Shown here piece by piece: positions 1 through 12,540 of a DNA stretch of 64,000 nt (positions are counted from its first letter, which is position 1; every line of letters begins with the position of its first letter). A model generated the notes under the pieces. It saw only the letters and a list, made by a program, of their open reading frames with translations, made no database searches and was not told the origin of the DNA. The translations under genes and the position numbers were made by a program. The DNA lies in assembly GCA_024220525.1 (NCBI GenBank), contig JAMYWO010000039.1:152702-216701 (forward strand), read 5' to 3'. The stretch is from Cochliopodium minus. Taxonomy: Eukaryota; Discosea; Himatismenida; Cochliopodiidae.

Positions 1-3000
1 AAAACTTTTAACCTGAAAAGTTTAGGAAAGAAATAATGAAACTTTGTGTTCCAAACAGTTCCTTTTTCATTGAAAATGCGAACAACATCTTTGAGAGCTT
101 GATTTCCAATAGCAAGTTGAAGTGGAGACTTTTTAGCACGATTGATTTGATTGACATCAGCTTTGTTGGAGATTAAAAGACAGAAAATGTCGAAAAAGTT
201 ATCGTAGTTTTTGGAAAATCTGCTTATAGGTAACTTGGCCAACTTGTGGATTCCATTCTCGTCATACGAATCCAAAATACCCACCTCGTATCCCCTCTTT
301 ACGAAACAGTAAAAGTTTTGGAATGTTATGTCTAATTTGAAATGTGCATTATGACACAAATTATCAAAAGGGGTATTTTTGCTTTTGTTTAGTGGATAGG
401 GATTTGCCTTGCTGTCCATCATCCTTTTTGAAAAAAAAAAATTTTTGTCAGATAAAATTAAAAAATAAAAATAAAAGACTAAAAAATTTTTTTTTACAAA
501 TTAAGAACTTCTGGATTAACAGATGGGTTGAAGGAAATGTAATGAAAAGGAGTGTTCATTTCTTTATCAACTCCGTTTACACTGCATTTGTGATCAATGA
601 AAAGCTTGAGGATGTCATAATTTAAGTTAATATTCTTGCAGAGTTTGAGCAGAAGAGTGCAATTGGAGTTGTTCTCCTCAAACTCCACACTAGCTTTGTT
701 CTCGAAGAAAAGCTGGGCAGTTTCGAGCGACAACATATGAGAGTTGCAAAACTTGTAAAAGGGAGAACGATGATCACATTTGCCATTAACATTGGGATCT
801 GCTCCGTGAGCAAACAAGAGCTTCAACATGTCCAACGCTACTTCTTTTTTAGGGAAATAATCGAAGAATTTGTAAAAGACGGACTCTTTTCTAGATTTCG
901 CGTTTAGATCGGATTTGCTCTCCAAGAAAAACTTGATGGTGTCGATGTCGAAGGGGAAAGAAGAAAGCATGGGAGTGAGGTATTCTTTGTGGAAAGAATT
1001 GAGAAGCTTTTCGTCGAGAAAGGGGCCCATCTGTTTGCTGTCATAGTTTTTGTTCTTCGCCAGCGTGTGTGCTATATTGAAGCCTAGGTAATCCTGACAA
1101 TATTTGTTCGCTTTGTTCTCGATCAACAAGTTGATCATCTCGTTGGTCACTTTGGGGTTACGGCAGAGGATCATCAGAGGGCTGTCGTTAAAGTTGGTGA
1201 TCACTCCGTTTATACTTTTCTCGTCATAATGAGGGAGAAGCACTTTCAAATTTTCAACAGAAACATGCGGGCTCACTTTTGTTAAAGCAAAAAACAAATT
1301 TTTTTATTATTCTTATTTATTTTAAATTTATTTAAATTTATTTAAATATTTTTAATCTATTTTTAATTGAATCAGTTATTTAAAAAGTTTTTTTAGTTTA
1401 TTTTAAAGTCTCTTTTATAAAAAAATAATTTATTTTACCACACAGGTGATGCAACGGTGTAGCTTTCTCTGTGGAAACTTGGTTGGGGCTCACTTTTGCA
1501 TCGATGAGGAACTGGAGGATTTCTGGAGAGAAAAGTTTTCTGACAACTCTGTGAAGGAGATTCTCGTTCCTTTTGAATCTCTGGTCCAAATCAGATTTCT
1601 TCTCAATCAAAAAGTTGATGACGAACTGTTTCACTTCCTGGACTTTTGTGATTAGATTATTACTGTTGCAATATAGCAAGAGAGGAGTAAAATCATTGTC
1701 AGCTCTATCATTGACCAGCTCGGTGAAATCAAGGTCGCAAGTTTCGAGATACTCAAGAATTTGAGGCGAAAGGTTTTTGTTTTGGCAAAAGTAATGCAAG
1801 ACGTTCTTGTCCAGTTTGTTCTTCATTTTAATGTCCGCTTTGTTCTCCAACATCAATTTCATCATCTCCAAATCCATCGATTTGTTGGAACAAAAAACCA
1901 AGAAAGGAGTGGATCCCGACTTTGTCTTGTGGTTTGGATTGGCTCCACTTTCCAAGAAATAGCTCAACACTTCATAATTTAGCTTGGAATACTTGCAATA
2001 GATGTGGAAAGGTGTGCAATTCCGTTTCCCGTGCAAATTGGGATTAGCTCTGCCTTCGATCAACATCTTCACAGTCTCAAGATCAAATTCTTCGTGATTG
2101 ACCAAATCGTGAAAAGGAGACAGACTATCATAACCAACCATGTTCAAGTTGGCTCCGTTGAGAAGAAACAATTCTAAAACTCTTTTGTCTATCGTTTTGT
2201 TATAGATAGAGTAAGTATACAATGGCACATACTCCATTAACCTTTCTGGATTTGGGTTTGCTTTATACTCGAACATCAGTTTGATCAGATCATAGCTCAG
2301 TGGTTGTTTCAAACGTAATGCAGAATTAAAGGAGGTCCTGTTATCAATCTCGTTAAATAAATTTACGTTTGCTTTGTTTTCAAGAAGCATCCTCACTTTT
2401 TCCAACTCGATTGCATAATTGTACAATTTCGCTTCTTTGAAGTATGCATGCAAAGAACTGGTTACGTTTGCTTTTGCAGTTATCAGGTACTCTAGTATTT
2501 CTTTGGAGATACTTTTGTTTTTCAGCGCAACAACAAATGGAGTATTTTCGCTGTTGAAGTGGGATTCTTCATTGAGACGTGCCTTATTCTCCAACAGATA
2601 TTTAATCTCTTCGAATCTTTGGTTCACTGAATCGCTGGAAAGTATATCTTGTAAAACTGTCCTAGTGCTAAGGTAATGATTAATTATTAATGATTTAATT
2701 GAAAATTTTTTTTGTTGCATGTAATATAATTTTGATTTATATTTACCCTTGAGCCTTGTCGTTAATGTATTCTGTATTCTTTTTTATAATCTCTAATTTC
2801 TTGGGGATATTTTCCTCAATCTCTTTCTTTATCTCACTTTTTCTTAATAATTTATTTTCATCATCAACAAAAATTTTTTCAACCATTAATTTTATTCTTA
2901 AATTTTTTTTCATGGACTCAATAGAAGATTTCTCAAATGATGAATCTTCATTTTCATTCTCTTCTCCATTTTCCTCATAATTCTTTGAATTATTTTGATC

Positions 3001-3099
3001 TTCGTTCAAATCATCTTCAAAATTAGAAGTCTCAGAATCGTCATCATTATCCAAATATTCATTCTCATCTTTCTCTATAATATCATATTCATTTTCCAT
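1..3099 (-). CDS. Ankyrin-repeat protein with acidic N-terminus (3' end beyond window)
   Basis: I assemble four exons: 3099-2747, 2667-1439, 1275-498 and 423 to beyond base 1, with introns of 79, 163 and 74 bp; all three junctions keep phase. Residues 1-118 are very acidic and Asn/Glu-rich, predicted coiled or disordered. The rest is a long run of degenerate ankyrin repeats with a recurrent pattern of the type 'LLENKADxN' followed by 'TPFHxxCxxxxLxxEIL', roughly every 33-37 residues. Ankyrin repeats bind other proteins; no catalytic domain is visible, so the role is unknown. The ATG inside the first intron (2720) is discarded because splicing 2747 to 2667 rebuilds a Gly codon and continues the frame. 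The reading frame is still open at base 1. A decayed gene with the same repeat style lies at 18.95-19.67 kb. Confidence 0.8.
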
Positions 3100-3707
3100 T
3101 GAAACAAAAATGGCGCAAATGTTTTTTTTTTTATTTTAATTCTTTAGCAAACTAAAAATTGGTGCATATACTTTGACAGTATTGAGTGAAGGATCACTAA
3201 ACATGAAATGCAAGGTCGACCAAGGGTTATGAGTACCTAAATAAATGATTTTATGAAGTAAACTTACCAATTTCTCCAGTATTGCATCAATAAAATGTGA
3301 TTTGATTTTAATTTTATTTAGAAAAAAAAAAATTCAAAATAATACAAAAGACTAAAGCAATAATTGCATTTCTTTACCTAAAACATAAAAGTTAAAATAA
3401 TAAAACTGTTTGTTATTAAAAACTTTAAATTTAACTGGAGACATTTGAATAAATTTGGAAGATAAGAAGATTTGCATAACATGTCCCGTTTGATAGTTTC
3501 CATACTGATTTTTATTTTCTATGTTTTAAAAATTTTAGTAAAGTATTTTAAATAAACTACTCTCAATAATATATATCTCTCCAATTCCGGTATATTAAAA
3601 AGAAATTAGAAATATCAGGAATAAAAAAGAAATGAAAGTTTTGGGTTGCAGAAAAAACGACATCGATTTTATTTTTAAAAAATTATAAAAAAATTGGTTT
3701 TATAAAC
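3100..3707. other. Intergenic spacer, no gene seen
   Basis: About 600 bp of A/T-rich sequence between the divergent ankyrin gene and the Nup85-like gene. I see no supported ORF, tRNA or repeat array. It should contain both promoters, but no motif can be singled out. Confidence 0.6.
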
Positions 3708-6087
3708 ATGGATAATGCTTTTGAATTCAAAAATGACTTCAATTTTGGCAATAATAACAATTTTTTGGAGAAAAATAGTTCTCTTCCAAAATATTTTAAT
3801 GTTGAAGAAAATGAAAAGAAAGAGAAAAAAGAAAAGAAAATAGAGAGAAATGATGGTCAGTATTTGCATAAACCAGAAACAAGAAAGGTATAAATTTAAA
3901 TATTTTTTTTATCCTCTCATTTTATTGATCCCACATCAAAAGATATTATCTGATTTCTTTGGAATTTTTAATTATCTTCAAGAAAAACTAAAACAAACAA
4001 ATGATGAAAAAGATAGAAAGATATTGATATATAATATGTCCTTGAGGTAATGATAAATGGATATATTATGTTTATATGTTTGATTAACAATTTTTTTTTT
4101 GTTCGATAATTAGATATAGAGCAGGAATAGGAGCATGTGTCCTCGATTATATTAAAGCAAATACAATCAAAGAAGATTGCAATGGAAATGATCTGGACAA
4201 AGCATCCAAAGAATTCTATCAATCATACAGAACAGTTTTGAGATGGTATCATACAATATGGTTCACAGCGGAAATAAGCTTTCTCTTCCCCACAAATGGA
4301 TCTGTTACATCACAATTTAAAGATTTGGTTGGATTGGCAGATTATCCTGCAGATGAGATTGATGAGATCGAAAACGATATAGAGGGAAAGAGAGATACTA
4401 AGCAAATATGGAAGATAGCCTATAGGTTTGTAATTCAAGGTCAATTGACTGATGCATTGAAAATGATCGAATATGCAGTATATGAAGAAGGTAATAATAA
4501 AAATTTAAATCAATATACCAAACAATTTTTTCAAAAAAATAACAATTGTATAATAAAATATCCATATAATTTGATTATTAATTGAATTTTTAAAGGTAAA
4601 GAAGGATCCATACACTTCTTAGAAGAATTAGAGTTGTTGTTCAAAACATTTCCCACAGTACAACTAACCAAAACAGTCAACGGGACCTTTGTAAAAGAAA
4701 GAAGATCCTGGCTCAACAAAGTAGAATCTGCAATTTTAAGATTCGAGAACTCAACAAGCGGCATATTGGAAGTACTCAAAATATTAAGTGGAGAGGAGTC
4801 TCTGATCAACGAGTACGCTAAACATTGGTTCGAAATTGTACTGGCAAACATGCTTTACATAAACACATCCATTTACCTCTACGATTTGCCTGGCTGTGCG
4901 GAAAATGCTTGGGAAATCAAAAAACCCACCGAAGACATCGAGTACCACAAAATTTTGTATTATATCATCACTGAAAAACTTCAGGACTTTTCCGCCCTTG
5001 CTCGTTCTTTGAAACCTAACAAAATGCCTTATATTGAGAACTGGTTGCTCACTCACCTTTGTGATTTGCTTCATCACTCTGGCTCTTTTGATTTTGACGA
5101 CATCGAAGAGAGCAGGAGAAAGTCAAATGTTGTCAGGGACTCTTTGCTTCTCAACTATTCTAAAGATCTCCACCAGTCTCACAACGAATGGCAGTTTTCT
5201 TTGCATTATTCTTCTTGTGTTTCTCCGGTTTCGAAAAATAAATCCAAGAAATTCATGGAAGAAGTAAAAAAATTTATTTTTTGTGATATCCTTTTTAAAA
5301 TTTATTTTCTAAAAAAAAAACTCTAGATTATTAAAAACCAATCCTTATCTTCTCAGACCAAACTTTTAAAGTTAATTTCCACTTGCAAGAAATATGGTTT
5401 TGATAAACTCTCCATCACCCTTCAAGAGAACTACGCTCTTCAAAAGAAGGAAGAAAACAACCTGGAAGAAGCTATTTTTTGGCTCAATTCTTGTGGATCC
5501 AAACACCTTCTCTCCACAATCATCAATGAGCAATCCCTAGACAATTTGGCGACTTTGTGTAAAAAAATAATTATTTTTAATCTATTTTTTGATTTATTCT
5601 TTATTAATTCTTTTCTTTTCTTTTAGCTTACTCTTTTCAAGCAACTCCTTTTACTGATAACTCATCTTTTGTTCAACTCTATAAGGATTACAGATCCTCC
5701 ATCGACAAAAAAGATTACACTCAAGCAATCAAAAGTCTCTTTGTTATTTTGGACGAAAATAAGGCTCCTCCCAAATTTTTCATCGATCTTTTCTATGACA
5801 TCATTCCCATTTTGGAAAAACTTCCTTATTTATTTACTAGGAATAATATTGAAAGTCTAATGGGTAATCTAGTTTTTAAAACTTTTGTTTTTTTTTTTTT
5901 TTTTTTGAAACTTTTTTAAAAACTAATTAATTTTTCATATGCAGCTCATTTACAAAAGTTTTTGTTGTTTCATGACACTTCCAATCATCCAAATTTTAAT
6001 GAAGACAAAAAAATCGAAACTAAAATTTTTGCCATCAGGTATTCTCTGACAAGAAATCTGGCAAGATCTTATTTATTATCAAAGTAG
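3708..6087 (+). CDS. nup85: Nucleoporin Nup85 family
   Basis: Seven exons (3708-3887, 3943-4046, 4114-4490, 4596-5263, 5327-5558, 5627-5863, 5945-6087) total 1941 bp and 646 aa, all junctions in phase. Nup85 is an alpha-solenoid scaffold member of the Y-shaped (Nup107-160) complex of the nuclear pore. The first ~65 residues are Asn/Lys-rich and poorly conserved. After them comes an all-helical protein with the Nup85-type stretch 'YIENWLLTHLCDLLHHSG' near the middle and an upstream 'RWYHTIWF' segment. Length fits the family. The stop is TAG. The call rests on recognition of the helical pattern rather than on an alignment, so it could be another ACE1-type scaffold protein, but Nup85 is the best fit. 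Confidence 0.7.
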
Positions 6088-6213
6088 ATGAAAAAAAAAA
6101 TCCATGAAAGAAAAAGAAATTAAAAAATCTTTTTAAATTAAAATTTCTTTTGAATTTGAACATGTTAAGAACAATAAATAAAAAAATTAGAGCATTATAT
6201 ACTAATAAATCAT

Positions 6214-6535
6214 TTATTTCACTTCATCTTTAATATCTGATTGTAATTCTTCTAGATTATTTCTATATTCTTTTGGTATTTTATCAATTTCTCCTTTTTG
6301 TATTGATTCAACTATTTGTTCTTCCAATTTCTCATAATAAATTTTTTCATACTTTTATATATTCAAAGATCATTTCGTGTCAAATGATAGATTAACGTGT
6401 ATATATTTATTATATAAATAAATTTACCTTATGAGAAGTTTCATATCCAGCCCATATATAACCAATAAAAGCACCTAAGGGTAGCGTTGCTATTGCTGAT
6501 GCAATTATGATTTTAGGAACTGCTTTTTTGTTCAT
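6214..6535 (-). CDS. Small single-pass membrane protein, 81 aa, unknown
   Basis: Two exons, 6535-6428 and 6351-6214, with a 76-bp GT-AG intron at a phase-0 junction. The N-terminus has two lysines followed by a hydrophobic segment (about residues 7-30, 'IIIASAIATLPLGAFIGYIW'). A charged, Glu/Lys-rich helical tail of about 45 residues follows. This shape fits a small organelle-membrane protein (for instance inner mitochondrial membrane), but I do not recognise the family. It lies tail-to-tail with the Nup85-like gene (126 bp apart) and head-to-head with sar1 (111 bp between the start codons). Confidence 0.6.
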
Positions 6536-6646
6536 TTTTTTTAATAATTTTTCACTGTTTAATATTTATGCTAAATATATAAAAAAAAAATTGGAAGAGA
6601 TATTAAGATAAAAAGGCTCATTAAATCATACTTAAGATATTGAAAT

Positions 6647-7277
6647 ATGGTACTATAATAAACAATTATTAAAAAGGAATGAAATATAAAACTAATTACT
6701 TGAAATAAAGAATTATATTTTTGATTGGGTGAAATCAGTTCTATTTTATCTTGGATTTCTCAAAAAGAATGCAACATTGGTTGTATTGGGATTAGATAAT
6801 GCAGGAAAAACGACATTATTATATAAATTAAAGAATGGAACGATAAATACCTTCTCACCGACTGAAAGACCCCAATCTGATGAAATAGATTTGGGAAATA
6901 TCAGATTCAAAGCTTGGGATCTTGGTGGACATGATCAAGTGAGAAATATTTGGGAGAAATATTTTTTGGAAGCCGATTGTATGATTTTCATGGTGGATGC
7001 TGCCAATAGAAAAAGATTCACGGAAGCAAAAGAAGAATTGCATGCATTGCTTGATGATAAGACTTTGTGCAAAATCCCAATCATCATCCTTGGCAACAAG
7101 ATTGATCAAAAAGATTGTGCCAATAGAGAGGAGCTTGTCACTGAATTGAATCTTGAGAAGCTATTGGAGGATGATACATCGGACAAGGAGGGCAGAAAAA
7201 TCAAATTATTTATGTGTTCCATTTATTCTTCCACTGGTTACACTGATGCTTTCAAATGGTTATCCACTATTCTTTAA
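6647..7277 (+). CDS. sar1: SAR1-type small GTPase (COPII assembly)
   Basis: SAR1 starts COPII coat assembly at ER exit sites. Motifs visible: P-loop 'GLDNAGKTT', switch II 'DLGGH', 'NKID' for guanine, and 'CSIYSS' in the last G-motif position; 'PTERPQSDE' in switch I is the SAR1 signature that separates it from Arf. The 567-bp main exon (6711-7277) has no usable ATG: its frame opens with 'NYIFDWV', which matches the SAR1 amphipathic N-terminus after its Met. An ATG at 6647-6649 followed directly by GT, with AG at 6709-6710, supplies the Met and gives a first exon of only three bases. The product is 189 aa, the usual SAR1 length. A GTG at 6729 in the same frame is not a plausible eukaryotic start. 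Confidence 0.85.
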
Positions 7278-7398
7278 ATTGGATCCATTCATTTTTCTAT
7301 TTAAACGCTTGCTTTTTATGTATTATTCGAAAATTAAATAAAATTGAAATCATACACAATTTTTCATTCAAATAAAATATTTTTCTTCAAATACAAAG

Positions 7399-10300
7399 AT
7401 GAAAAGATTTCAATCTCGAATTAATGTCAATAGTGAGGATTTCAAAAAGAAATATGCCAAAACTTCCGAAGTATGTGAGGAATTGCTGAAGAAATTAGAG
7501 GAATCTAATTATCAGGGACTAGTAAAAACCAAACAAATATATACTTTTGATCATATCTTCAGATCAATATAGATCAAATTTTTGAAACTATAAATAAAAT
7601 CCCAAATTAAAAATTATAAATTGGAATTAATGAAATATTAAACATAATAGGAAGATCATATCAAGAGATTTCACAAAGAAGGAAGAATACTTGGTAATTA
7701 TTTATTTGCATATCTTAAAATTGTTGAAATTACTGTTTTCCTTCAAAAAGCAAGAGATAGAATAGAAATGATTTTGGATGAAGATTCACCATTCTTGGAA
7801 TTGTGTACACTTGCAGGATATGGACAAGATGATGCGCCAGTAGGAGCAGGAATAGTGGGTGGCATTGGAGTTATTTGGTAAATAATTTTACATTTCATTC
7901 TAAATGCAACACATTCATAAATATTCATCTCGAGAAATGGAACATGATAAAATTTAAAATATCCAATTTGATTTAATTCTTAAGATCAAATTTAATCTTT
8001 GTGATCATGATAATATATCACATTCAAGGAATATTAATAATTAATTTATTAACTTTTTTTTTAGTGGTGTGGAATGTATGGTGAGTGCAAACGTAGCAAC
8101 TATCAAAGGTGGATCGATCAGCAAGACAGTGATCCCAAAGAGTGGAAGATTGGCACAAATAGCAAGAGAAAACAGGTTGCCAACCATAAGTAAACTCCTT
8201 CTTTAAATTTATTAATGAAATGTTTAATTTTGTAAAAACCTTCAAAATTTCCACCAGCATTAACTCAGTCAGGCGGGGCGGATTTAAGAGAACAAGTGAC
8301 TTTCCTATTTTTTATTTTTCTAATTTATCGTTTTCTATTTTAAAATTTTTTTTTTTGTTTCTTTCAACAAAATTAAATTTTTAATTTATTTTCCATTTTT
8401 AGTTTGAAGTCTTTCATGCTGGAGGTGCTGGTTTCCGTGAATTGGCTCAAAGATCCAAAAAGGGATTTACTTCCATCAGCGTAGTTTTTGGCAGCAGCAC
8501 AGCAGGTGGTGCCTACACACCTGGAATGTCAGATTATGTGATTATGGTTAAAAAAAAAGCTTATGTTTATTTGGTAAAAATTATTTTACATATTTATTAT
8601 TTGTTTTTTCTATAGATTTTCAATTATATTTTATTTTTATCCATTTTTACATTTTATTTCTAAAAAAAAATTTTTTTATTCATTTATTTTTAAAAACCTT
8701 CATAAGGGAGGTCCTCCACTCGTTAAATTCGCTACAGGAGAAGACACTGATGACGAATCGTTGGGAGGTGCAGAAATGCATTCCAAGAAAAGTGGTGTTG
8801 CTGATTATTTGGCAGAGGACGAAATAGGTAACAAAATTAATGTCATTTTTAAATTAAAACCAATTTTATTTAGTATAGTTAATTTTTGTATTAGTTATTT
8901 TTTATTTTTCTATTTTTTATTTATTAATTTTTTATTTATTAATTTTTTATTTATGTTTGTGCTTTATTTTTTAAATTTTACTTTATTGGTTATTTTTATT
9001 TTTTATTTTTTATTTTTATTTTTATTTTATTTTTTATTTTCATTTTATTCATGTTCGTGTTTTATTTTTTAATTTTATTTTTTTTTTATTTGCGAAGATG
9101 CATTGAGGAAAGCGAGAGAAATAGTTGGAAGATTGAACTTTGAGAAGCTGGGAAAACTTCCAAAGACGATTTACAACTATGACGAGCCTTTTTACTCTCC
9201 CGAAGAGATTTTGGGGATCATCTCCGATAACATCAAGGAACCTTACGACTCTCGCGAAGTGATCGCCAGAATAGGTGATGGCTCCAACTTTTTCGAGTTC
9301 AAACCCAATTATGGCACCACTATGGTTACTGGTTGGATCAGAGTTTGTGGGTTTCCTCTCGGCGTAAAAAAAAAAAAAATCAAAAAACTTTAAATCAAAT
9401 TTTAAAAAATGAAAAACTATAAACCAAAAAAATTAAAATAGTTCAAAAATAAAAAATTTAAAAATAAAAATAAACAATAAAATTGAAATTTTTTAAAATT
9501 ATTCAATTAAAAAAATTTTTTTTTTATTAAATATCATCAGGTTTTGTCCAACAACGGAGGTATCATTTTTTCTGACAGTGCCAATAAAGCCACCCAATTT
9601 ATTCAATTGTGTAACCAGAGCAACACTCCTTTGCTTTTCCTTCACAACGTCACAGGGTTTATGGTAAACAACCTATAAAATTTTCTGTCTTAAAAAAGTT
9701 TTTTATTTTCATTTCAATTTTATTTTTTAATTTTTTAATTTTTTAATTTTTTAACTTTTTAATTTTTTAATTTTTTAATCTTAAAATTCAAAAAGGTAGG
9801 GAAAAAATATGAAGAGGGAGGAATCATCAAACATGGCTCACAATTTATTAATGCTGTTTCAAATTCTGAAGTTCCGCATATCAGTATCGTCATGGGAGCT
9901 TCTTATGGTGCTGGAAATTATGCTATGTGTGGCCGCGCTTACCAACCGCGCTTTCTCTTCTCTTGGCCTATTTCCAAGTGTGCTGTTATGGGTCCTGAAC
10001 AGTTAGGCGGTGTTTTAGATACAGTCATGAGAAATTCAAGCAAAAGAAGAGGTTAGATTTTTTTTTTTTGAAAAAAAATTTTAAATATGAAAAAAAAAAA
10101 AAATTTGTTTGGTTTTTAAAAAATAAAATAAAAATTGACTTTATGACTTATTTTTTCCACCAAAATTAATTTTTTAATTTTTTTTTTTTTTTTAAAAAAA
10201 AGGTATAAAAGTTGATGAAGAAAAAGCCAATTTCGCCAAACAGATGCTCGTCTCTAATGTTGAAACAACTTCGGATGTCTATTACACCTCTTCTCGTTGT

Positions 10301-10489
10301 TTGGACGACGGTGTCATCGACCCAAGAGACACCCGTACAGTTTTGTCTATTTGTTTATCTGTTATTTATAATAACCCTGTTAAGGGAGGAAACCTCTATG
10401 GTGTCAGTCGTAAATACTTTTTTCTTTTTTAGTTTTAATTTTTTTTTGACGTGTTTTCTTTCTTACTTTGATAATTTATAGGTTATTGA
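7399..10489 (+). CDS. Acyl-CoA carboxylase beta (carboxyltransferase) subunit, MCC/AccD2-like
   Basis: Twelve exons (7399-7521, 7651-7693, 7751-7877, 8065-8189, 8258-8295, 8403-8573, 8707-8827, 9098-9363, 9541-9663, 9796-10051, 10203-10409, 10482-10489) sum to 1608 bp, 535 aa. The product transfers CO2 from carboxybiotin to an acyl-CoA; it needs a biotin-carboxylase alpha partner, which is not in the window. N-terminal crotonase-like half: '[17 protein letters not shown]' and '[12 protein letters not shown]'; C-terminal half: '[16 protein letters not shown]' and 'VIDPRDTR', as in the family. '[16 protein letters not shown]' and '[18 protein letters not shown]' resemble the bacterial AccD2-type subgroup more than animal MCCB. 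The last exon adds only the end of 'YGVSRY' and TGA, matching the family's 'YGV-x-R-x' C-terminus. Substrate is uncertain; mitochondrial location cannot be judged. Confidence 0.85.
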
Positions 10490-10732
10490 AACATCATTTT
10501 CGATTGAGCATCTTTTTCAAAGTTTGGATTCAAAAAAAAAAAAAAAAATAAAGGATCATTTTATAATTTGTTTTGTATTGATTGACTTTTGAAAATATCT
10601 TTAATTATCAACGTTTGAAAAAAAATTATTTGAAGAGAATTGCAAAATCCAACAATCAATTATCAAAAAAAAAAAAAAAAAAAAAAAATTGAACTGGTTC
10701 CATAACAGAAAGGAACAAAAAATATTTTTAAA

Positions 10733-11488
10733 ATGGGTCTTTATATAAGCAATTTATTTAATTGGTCTGGCTTTGAAGGAGGAAATGTAGAAAGAAGAAT
10801 TCTTATGGTAGGACTCGATTCTGCTGGAAAAACCACTATTCTTTATAAATTTAAACTAGGGGAAGTACAAACTACTATCCCAACTATTGGGTAAAAAAAA
10901 AAAAAAGAAAATTATCATATTCAATTCTTCCAATTTCATTAATTTATAAACCTTCTTTTTCATTATTATTTAGCTTCAACATAGAATCTGTAACTTACAA
11001 AAATATCACATTCACTGTATGGGATGGTAAAATAAATATCATTAATACATGGATACATATTTAATAATAAAGATGATATATGAGATTAAATCTATTTCTT
11101 ACTTTTTAACCTTTATTTAAAATTTTTTTTCAAAGTTGGTGGTCAAGATAAAATCAGACCTTTGTGGAAGCACTATTATGAAGATGCAGAAGCTCTCATC
11201 TTTGTGATAGATTCCAATGATAAAAAGAGAATAGAAGAAGCCAAAAAAGAGATGACAGGGATCCTCTCAGAAGGTGATTTAAATAATACCATCTTGCTTG
11301 TATTCGCAAATAAACAAGATTTGCCTAATGCTCTCAGTGTCACTGAAATCACCGAAAGATTGGAGCTCACCAAATTGAAAATCGATTGGAATATCCAAAG
11401 TTGTGTTGGTACTACTGGTACTGGTTTGTATGAGGGTTTGGATTGGCTTGCATCCAAGCTCAAAAACAAAGCAACCAATAATAAATAA
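10733..11488 (+). CDS. arf1: Arf1-like small GTPase
   Basis: Exons 10733-10890, 10974-11026 and 11136-11488 give 187 aa. Gly2 after the start Met is the expected N-myristoylation site. Motifs: P-loop 'GLDSAGKTT', switch I 'IPTIGFNIE', switch II '[13 protein letters not shown]', 'NKQD' and the last-motif region '[16 protein letters not shown]'. All are class I Arf features, so a role in COPI/Golgi traffic is likely. Ala of the usual P-loop 'DAAGKTT' is Ser here. The N-terminal helix is slightly longer than in human ARF1 and includes 'NWSGFEGG'. An Arf6 or Arf-like assignment is less likely because the switch II and interswitch sequences are Arf1-like. Confidence 0.87.
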
Positions 11489-11682
11489 AATAATTAATCT
11501 TTTTTTATTGAAAATGATGTTATTTGGTTTATACGCAACCCATTCATCCTATTTTTATTTGATATATTGTTATTATCCTTTTTAATTTTGTATTCAATCC
11601 TTCATATTATCGGCTTCTGTTGATTCAGATGGAAAAAAAAAAATAAAAAAATCGATTTTAAAACATATCCAATCAATTAAAT

Positions 11683-12540
11683 ATGGATGCCCCTCCTATT
11701 CAACAAATCAACATAGATGAAATTGAGATTCTTGTTAATAAAATGGTACTACTATCAATCCAATTATTAAAATCTCCAGTTTTATTTACTTTCTAGGTTA
11801 CGGATGGTATTATCAATTTCCTAAACAAAAGAGCATGGAAGAAAAGTAAAATTTTTAAATTTCCTCTCAAATAATTTATTTATATAATCCTTCCAATTGA
11901 CTGAAATTCCATCCAATAATTATATCTATATAATTGAATATCTATATTTTTATATCCCAAAGGATTCAATGAAGCTGGTGTTAATAAATTGGAAGACTTT
12001 TTCAAGATTGAAAAAGACCAATGGGATCTGATACCCAGGAATAAAGCGATCAAAATGAATCTCATGAAACATGTGGAAGGATTGAAGGATATCCCGATGA
12101 CAACCGAAGAAGAAACTAAGGATAAACAAAAGAGATGCACTCACACCAATTATAAACAGGTTGTTGCTATGTAAATACAAAGTTTTTTAAAAAAGTTAAT
12201 CCCCAATATTAAATCTAAAATAATTATGATCACATCAGGAAAAGTACTCAAATTGACATTGATGAAATCATTTGTAATGATTGTGGTTTGGTTTTAGTTA
12301 GAGATTTTTCCACAAATTATGACAAGGACCCCAAATCAGAGGTAAATCTTTTTTTTTAAAGACAAATTCCCATAAGCCTTAATTTTTGTTGTTAATTGCT
12401 TAAAAAAAATTCTTTTTCAGATCAGGGATTGGAAGTGGTACGAATCTTACTACATGAAAACTTATAAAAGCATGCCTAATTTAAATTCTTACAACTTAAT
12501 TAATATTGATAATGAAGAGGAACTCATCTATTTGGGTTAA
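11683..12540 (+). CDS. Unknown 180-aa protein with a possible C/H zinc site
   Basis: Five exons (11683-11745, 11797-11845, 11963-12170, 12239-12341, 12421-12540) total 543 bp and all junctions keep phase. The N-terminal ~80 residues look helical, with a run ('FNEAGVNKLEDFFKI') reminiscent of a SAM-like bundle. The middle has 'RCTHTNY' and, about 20 residues on, 'ICNDCGLVL', which could be a C-x-H ... C-x2-C zinc-binding site. The C-terminus is rich in Tyr and Asn. No family is recognised with confidence. The consistent splicing and short A/T introns support a real gene. Confidence 0.65.

Noticed and set aside
2667-2746. ATG at 2720 as start of a separate ankyrin gene
   Set aside because: It lies in a 79-bp intron; splicing joins the upstream acidic exon to the ankyrin exon in phase.
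8828-9097. ORF running from the carboxylase exon into Phe/Leu-rich sequence (8761-9072)
   Set aside because: The Phe/Leu part is a T-rich intron; the family sequence resumes at 9098 in phase.
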